From Novosphingobium sp049354825 (GTDB lineage: Bacteria; Pseudomonadota; Alphaproteobacteria; Sphingomonadales; Sphingomonadaceae), in the NCBI RefSeq assembly GCF_049354825.1, contig NZ_CP186480.1:248001-312000 (forward strand): DNA of 64,000 bases, read 5' to 3'. Below the pieces are notes generated by a model that saw only the letters and a list, made by a program, of their open reading frames with translations, was not told the origin of the DNA and ran no database searches. Position numbers and translations under genes: made by a program. Of this stretch, positions 59,808 to 64,000 are shown piece by piece (position 1 is the first letter of the stretch; each line of letters starts with the position of its first letter).

Positions 59808-60401
59808 GTGCTGACGCTTCCCAACATTCTCACGCTGTCGCGGATCGTCACCGTGCCGTTGCTTGCGTTCTTCCTGTGGTGGCCGAACTGGGCGTTCGGC
59901 TACGGCGTCGGCTTCGCGATCTACACGCTGATGGGCGTGACCGATTATTTCGACGGCTACCTCGCGCGGTCGAGCGGGGCGGTGTCGCGGCTGGGCATCT
60001 TCCTCGATCCGATCGCCGACAAGATCATGGTCGCGGCTGTGATCCTGGTCCTCGCCGCGCAAGGCATCCTGCGCGGGCCTTATGTGGGCGACATGCACGT
60101 GATCGCGGGGCTGGTGATCCTGATCCGCGAGATCGCCGTGTCGGGCCTGCGCGAGTATCTCGGGCCGCTCAAGGTCTCGATCCCGGTCAGCCGCCTCGCC
60201 AAGTGGAAGACGACCTTTCAGATCGTGTGCCTTGGAGCATTGATCCTGGGCAACGCGTTGCCGCACTGGAACTACTGGATCGGCGATTTCGAGTTCAACC
60301 TGCCGCACACCGTCGGCCTGGCCACCCTGTGGGGCGCGGCCGCGCTCACGTTGATCACCGGATGGGATTACTTGCGGGTTGGCTTGAAGCATATGGACTA
60401 G
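59808..60401 (+). CDS. pgsA: CDP-diacylglycerol--glycerol-3-phosphate 3-phosphatidyltransferase
   Basis: A 197-residue membrane enzyme making phosphatidylglycerol phosphate. The CDP-alcohol phosphotransferase motif D-x2-D-G-x2-A-R-x8-G-x3-D-x3-D appears as DYFDGYLARSSGAVSRLGIF then LDPIAD. Four or more hydrophobic segments are visible. GTG at 59808 (LTLPNILTLSRIVTVPLL) is taken as start; TTG at 59775 would add 11 residues. Divergent from the LplT-like gene. Confidence 0.92.
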   Translation: MLTLPNILTLSRIVTVPLLAFFLWWPNWAFGYGVGFAIYTLMGVTDYFDGYLARSSGAVSRLGIFLDPIADKIMVAAVILVLAAQGILRGPYVGDMHVIAGLVILIREIAVSGLREYLGPLKVSIPVSRLAKWKTTFQIVCLGALILGNALPHWNYWIGDFEFNLPHTVGLATLWGAAALTLITGWDYLRVGLKHMD

Positions 60402-60743
60402 GCGATAGACACCGAAGCGGGGTGCTTTTGCATACGCGGTTGGGCGGATTTCGGTTGGCAGACAACGACTTGGATGTGGCTTTCCGGGGCCAGGTGTCAC
60501 CTTCCGCCTCACCCCGTCGCCCCTGCGGAGGCAGGGGGCCTAGATAAGCTCTCCCACCGAGGCTTGGCCACGATGACGCACCGTTATCTGGACCCCTGCC
60601 TTCGCAGGGGTGACGAGTAAAGTGTTTGGCTCACCGTCACTGACTGCCACGATAAACGCGCTGTAGGACAATGGTTTATGACTTAGACGTGGTAGCCGGG
60701 CACGGTGGGAACTAGACCGAGCAGCCAGGCAGGAGACAAGCTG
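60402..60743. other. 342-nt intergenic region
   Basis: Holds the palindromic repeat unit at 60515-60615. Outside it there is a pyrimidine-rich stretch after pgsA, a lower-GC stretch at 60616-60700, and a clear AGGAG ribosome site before the next gene at 60744. No open frame with convincing coding character was found. Confidence 0.5.
60515..60615. repeat. palindromic REP-like repeat unit
   Basis: Arms 60515-60547 and 60584-60615 are imperfect inverted copies (about 28 of 32 positions) separated by 36 nt; each arm itself contains a short hairpin of CCCCTGC and GCAGGGG. Dispersed units of this type occur in intergenic regions of alphaproteobacteria. Confidence 0.7.
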
Positions 60744-61187
60744 ATGTCCACACGCCGAGAATTGCAGGGCATCACCAACGACCTGCGAGACACTTTCATC
60801 AGTCGATACAACTCTATTGACGGCTATTGGGCTCTTGGGTTCTTTCAATCCCACCTACGAGGTGTTTCCAGTGGAACGCTCAAGTTTGATCTCGTCGGCA
60901 ATCTTCCGGTAGAAATAGAAGCTAGATTCCCTGAAACGGCCGCATATTATCGTGGTGCGTTTGTCAGACTGGCCAAATCCAAAAACATTCCGGCGGAATG
61001 GATCACAGCCGGGGAAATCCGAATCCAATCGCTGTCCGCCGAGACGCTAGATTGCAGCGTCACGCTGACTTCGGACCGTGGAACAGTGTACACCTCGCGT
61101 GCCGTCGTCTTCGCCCGGATGCACGATCGCCTAAAAGAATTTCGGTCTGGTGGTAGACAAGGACCGACCAATCAGAAGGGCCAGTGA
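60744..61187 (+). CDS. protein of unknown function
   Basis: A 147-residue soluble protein from ATG 60744, which has AGGAG 10 nt upstream. MSTRRELQGITNDLRDTFISRYN starts a mostly helical first third; a beta-rich part follows (GTLKFDLVGNLPVEIEARF, LDCSVTLTSDRGTVYTSRAVVF). Composition is less GC-rich than its neighbours, suggesting transfer, and it sits beside a dispersed repeat. No family recognised. Confidence 0.6.
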   Translation: MSTRRELQGITNDLRDTFISRYNSIDGYWALGFFQSHLRGVSSGTLKFDLVGNLPVEIEARFPETAAYYRGAFVRLAKSKNIPAEWITAGEIRIQSLSAETLDCSVTLTSDRGTVYTSRAVVFARMHDRLKEFRSGGRQGPTNQKGQ

Positions 61188-61214
61188 CGCCGCTTACGTA
61201 GGATCGACTGACGG

Positions 61215-62111
61215 CTAACCCGCCCGCAGTTCCTCCGCCAGCAACCTGAACTCATCCCCGCGCGGGCTGTTCTTGCGCCACACCAGCGCAATTTCGCGGT
61301 TGGCAAGGTCGGAGCGCAGGGGGCGGGCGATGACGCCGGTGCCGTTGAGGATGCCGGCGTCGAGCGCCATTTCGGGCAGCATCGTGGTGCCGAGGCCGTT
61401 GTCGACCATCTGCACCAGCGTGTGCAGGCTGGTGCCGATCATCGTGGCGCTCGCGCGCAGTTCGGGGCGGTTGCAGGCGTCGAGCGCGTGATCCTTCAGG
61501 CAATGCCCGTCTTCCAGCAGCAGCAGCCGGTCGGCATCGATCGCATCGGGGCCGACGTCGCCCGCCGTTTCCGGCGCGGTGCCGGCGGGGAAGGCGACGT
61601 AAAGCGCGTCGAGTTCGATCGTCTCGTGCTCGACCTCGCCGGTCGGGAAGGGGAGCGCCAGCAGCACGCAGTCGGCGCGGCCGTGATGCAGCGATTCGAC
61701 CGCCAGCGCGCTGGTTTCCTCGCGCAGGTATAGCTTCAGCTGCGGGCGTTCGCGGCGCAGCCGCGGCAGCAGACGGGGCAGCAGGAACGGCGCGATCGTG
61801 GGGATCACGCTCATCCGCACTTCGCCCGACAGCGGCTGGCCCGAGGACTGCACCAGTTCGGACAGTTCCTCCGCCTCGCGCAGCAGGCGGTGGGCCTTTT
61901 CAACCACCTGGTTGCCGAGCGGGGTGAAGCGCACCGCGCGCTTGGTCCGTTCGACCAGTGTGACGCCCAGCAGCCCCTCGAGATCGCGCAGCCCCGCCGA
62001 CAGCGTCGATTGCGAGACGTTGCAGGCATCCGCGGCGCGGCCGAAATGTCCGGCCGAATGCAGCGCCACCAGGTACTGGAGCTGCTTCAGCGTGGGCATG
62101 TAGGCGGTCAT
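61215..62111 (-). CDS. oxyR: LysR-type peroxide sensor OxyR
   Basis: A 298-residue LysR regulator with N-terminal HTH (TLKQLQYLVALHSAGHFGRAADACNVSQSTLSAGL, in part) and an effector domain. The redox pair of OxyR is present: Cys204 and Cys213 in LEDGHCLKDHALDACN, with the nine-residue spacing of E. coli C199/C208. It should activate catalase and peroxidase genes on H2O2; none are in the window. ATG at 62111 overlaps the rnd stop (TGATG); ATG at 62099 is the other candidate. Confidence 0.93.
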   Translation of the reverse strand: MTAYMPTLKQLQYLVALHSAGHFGRAADACNVSQSTLSAGLRDLEGLLGVTLVERTKRAVRFTPLGNQVVEKAHRLLREAEELSELVQSSGQPLSGEVRMSVIPTIAPFLLPRLLPRLRRERPQLKLYLREETSALAVESLHHGRADCVLLALPFPTGEVEHETIELDALYVAFPAGTAPETAGDVGPDAIDADRLLLLEDGHCLKDHALDACNRPELRASATMIGTSLHTLVQMVDNGLGTTMLPEMALDAGILNGTGVIARPLRSDLANREIALVWRKNSPRGDEFRLLAEELRAG

Positions 62112-63331
62112 CAATCGGTGACGGTCTCGGCCGGAGCGACAGTTTCCGCAGGATCGACAGTTTCCGCAGGATCCACTCTGGCCATCTTGAGCTTGCCGCT
62201 GACGACGCCGAAGCCGAGCTTGCCTTCGACCAGTTCAAGCGCGTCGCGCCCGAACACGTCGAAGCGCCAGCCTTCCAGCATCGGCAGTTCGCGCGATCCG
62301 GCGGCGAGCAGTTCGAGGTCGTCGGAGCGGGCCAGCAGGCGGGCGGCGACGTCGATCTCGCGGCTGCGAATCTTGAGCAGCAATTTGAGCAGGTCGGCCA
62401 CCAGCGCGCCTTCCTTGCCCAGCGGGGCGCCGCGCGGCGCGCGCGCCGGCATCTCGTCATCGGGTAGCGGCTGCGCCTTTTCCAGCGTCACCATCAGGCG
62501 CCGGCCGATCTCGTTGTCCTTCCAGCCCGCCGAAAGCCCGCGCACTTTGGCAAGGTCCTCCTGCCGCTTGGGCGGGTGGCTGGCGATGTCCGCCAGGGTT
62601 TCGTCCCGGACGATGCGGCCGCGCGGGATGTTCTTGTCCTGCGCTTCCTTTTCGCGCCACGCCGCCAGCGCCTTGAGCCGCCCCAGCACCGCGGGGTTGC
62701 GCCCGGCGGCCTTGATGCGCTGCCACGCGGTACCCGGATCGTTGCGGTAGCCTGCCGGATCGGCAAGCTTTTCCATCTCGATGTCGAGCCAGACGCCGCG
62801 GCCGGTCTTTTTCAGGCGGGCCAGGATCCTGGGGAAGATCTTCGCCAGGTGGGTAACGTCGCCGATCGCGTATTCGATCTGGCGTTCGGTCAGCGGTCGG
62901 CGCGACCAGTCGGTAAAGCGGGCGCCCTTGTCGATCGCGAAGCCGAGCCAGGATTCGACCAGGTTGGAATAACCGATCTGTTCCGACTGGCTGATCGCCA
63001 TCATCGCCACCTGGGTGTCGAAGATCGGGTGCGGGGTCTTGCCGGTCAGGTTGTAGATGATCTCGACGTCCTGGCCGCCGGCGTGGAAGATCTTCAGTAC
63101 GTCCTCGTTGCCGACCATCAGGTCGAGCAGGCAGGTCATGTCGAGCCCCTTGGCCAGCGGATCGATCGCGGCGGCCTCGTGCTCGTCGGCGATCTGGATC
63201 AGGCACAGCTCGGGCCAGTAGGTGTTCTCGCGCATGAATTCGGTGTCGACACACACGAACGGCGATTTTTCGAGGCGGGCGCACAGCGCGGCCAAGTCCT
63301 CGGTCTTGGTGATCAGGGGATGTATCTTCAT
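62111..63331 (-). CDS. rnd: ribonuclease D
   Basis: A 406-residue 3'-5' exoribonuclease with DEDD motifs: VDTEFMRENTYWPELCLIQ (first D-E), HAGGQDVEIIYNL (D) and YAIGDVTHLAKIF (Y-x3-D), followed by one HRDC-like helical region (WREKEAQDKNIPRGRIVRDETLADIA, in part). It trims tRNA and other RNA 3' ends. The last ~18 residues are three copies of P-A-E-T-V type repeats, encoded by an 18-bp tandem repeat. Confidence 0.93.
   Translation of the reverse strand: MKIHPLITKTEDLAALCARLEKSPFVCVDTEFMRENTYWPELCLIQIADEHEAAAIDPLAKGLDMTCLLDLMVGNEDVLKIFHAGGQDVEIIYNLTGKTPHPIFDTQVAMMAISQSEQIGYSNLVESWLGFAIDKGARFTDWSRRPLTERQIEYAIGDVTHLAKIFPRILARLKKTGRGVWLDIEMEKLADPAGYRNDPGTAWQRIKAAGRNPAVLGRLKALAAWREKEAQDKNIPRGRIVRDETLADIASHPPKRQEDLAKVRGLSAGWKDNEIGRRLMVTLEKAQPLPDDEMPARAPRGAPLGKEGALVADLLKLLLKIRSREIDVAARLLARSDDLELLAAGSRELPMLEGWRFDVFGRDALELVEGKLGFGVVSGKLKMARVDPAETVDPAETVAPAETVTD
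62119..62172. repeat. three 18-bp tandem repeats in the 3' end of rnd
   Basis: Units 62137-62154 and 62155-62172 are identical; 62119-62136 is a diverged third copy. Being a multiple of three they keep the frame and encode the D/A-P-A-E-T-V tail. Confidence 0.8.
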
Positions 63332-63444
63332 GATGCTTTTCGGTATGGACCCGGCAGGGTCCGCGGCTTGACAAAAGGACGGGCTTCGCCTGTTAGCCCG
63401 CGGCTTCTCCCTGCCACCTTGCCGTTCAAATGGAAAGAGTTTCG

Positions 63445-64000
63445 ATGCACGCCTATCGCACGCATACCTGCGGTGCCCTGACCGCTTCGGACGTCGGCGC
63501 CGATGTCCGCCTGTCGGGCTGGGTGCACAACAAGCGCGACCACGGCGGCGTCCTGTTCGTCGACCTGCGCGACCATTACGGCATCACCCAGGTGGTCGCC
63601 GACAGCGATAGCCCGGCATTGCCGGTGCTGGAAAAGCTGCGACTGGAATCGGTCGTCACCATCGACGGCACGGTCAAGGCGCGGGCCGAGGCGGCGGTGA
63701 ACCCGAACCTGCCGACCGGGGGAATCGAGGTGTTCGCCCGCAGCGTCAGCGTGCAGAGCCATGCCAGCGACCTGCCGCTGATCGTCAACTCGGCCGAGGA
63801 CTATCCGGAGGAAACGCGCCTCAAGTACCGTTTCGTCGACTTGCGGCGCGAGCGGGTCCACGCCAACATCGTGCTGCGTTCGGGCGTCATCGCATCGCTG
63901 CGCCGGCGCATGATCGCGCAGGGCTTTACCGAGTTCCAGACCCCGATCCTGGGCGCCAGCAGCCCCGAGGGCGCGCGCGACTACCTGGTGCCGAGCCGCT
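63445..64000 (+). CDS. aspS: aspartate--tRNA ligase, N-terminal part
   Basis: The first 185 codons of AspS, cut by the window edge. MHAYRTHTCGALTASDVGADVRLSGWVHNKRDHGGVLFVDLRDHYGITQVV (in part) is the OB-fold anticodon-binding domain, and LKYRFVDLRRERVHANIVLRSGVIASLRR opens the catalytic domain with class II motif 1. With GatCAB in the genome it is probably the non-discriminating type, but this cannot be shown here. ATG at 63445; an in-frame ATG at 63430 has a poorer context. Confidence 0.95.
   Translation, partial: MHAYRTHTCGALTASDVGADVRLSGWVHNKRDHGGVLFVDLRDHYGITQVVADSDSPALPVLEKLRLESVVTIDGTVKARAEAAVNPNLPTGGIEVFARSVSVQSHASDLPLIVNSAEDYPEETRLKYRFVDLRRERVHANIVLRSGVIASLRRRMIAQGFTEFQTPILGASSPEGARDYLVPSR

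Noticed and set aside
1..64000. tRNA or rRNA genes and CRISPR arrays
   Set aside because: No TPsiC-arm-like conserved stretches in intergenic regions, no rRNA-like sequence and no regularly spaced repeats were found by eye; an automatic tRNA scan was not possible.

Overview
The window is about 64 kb of GC-rich chromosome from an alphaproteobacterium, most likely Sphingomonadales (Sphingomonas, Novosphingobium or Erythrobacter type). Pointers are an ATP12-family F1-ATPase chaperone, a TIGR02186 membrane protein next to a TauE-like exporter, a TorF-type porin end, GatCAB amidotransferase genes, an HWE-type histidine kinase, a uvrA preceded by an alphaproteobacterial LexA box (GAAC-N7-GAAC), and candidate EcfG stress promoters (GGAAC-N17). 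No rRNA, tRNA, CRISPR array or prophage was recognised. Genes are tightly packed with many 1-4 nt start/stop overlaps.

Layout. 1-12 kb: end of a porin, glyoxalase, nhaA with a structured leader, a reduced NfrB/NfrA-like glycan export pair followed by a TauE-like exporter and its TIGR02186 partner, a HerA-like ATPase, a MATE transporter coupled to queE, an aldo/keto reductase. 12-19 kb: valS, divergent from a four-gene Mla lipid-transport operon (STAS-permease fusion, ATPase, MCE protein, lipoprotein), then a KGG-type stress protein. 19-25 kb: a flavodoxin-like reductase, a six-gene translationally coupled operon (crcB, RluA-type synthase, PaiB-like protein, HAD phosphatase, small membrane protein, ATP12) and a sodium:solute symporter. 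25-34 kb: rpsU, FKBP isomerase, DUF4153 protein, then gatC-gatA and gatB separated by three surface-glycan-type genes (FkbM methyltransferase, glycosyltransferase, sulfotransferase-like). 34-41 kb: HWE kinase plus receiver, two secreted proteins of unknown role, uvrA.

41.4-45.7 kb is the accessory region. A lower-GC three-gene cassette (dual-OB protein and two DUF488 proteins) has been hit in its first gene by a 2,301-bp IS1595-family (ISXO2-like transposase) element at 43125-45425. This element has 24-bp perfect terminal inverted repeats, an 8-bp target duplication (AAACTGGC), and four passenger genes, one with a HEPN-like R-x4-H motif. The first ~22 codons of the interrupted gene remain on the far side, in frame with the transposase.

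45.7-64 kb returns to core genome: a terminase-small-subunit-like HTH protein, MaoC dehydratase, FAD reductase, then (minus strand) the dapF-mtaB-ftsY-yciB-ROK kinase operon, a GGDEF-EAL protein, a 2-oxoglutarate/Fe(II) dioxygenase, EVE and CsbD proteins, a TPP enzyme, an LplT-like transporter, pgsA, a palindromic repeat unit, oxyR-rnd and the start of aspS.
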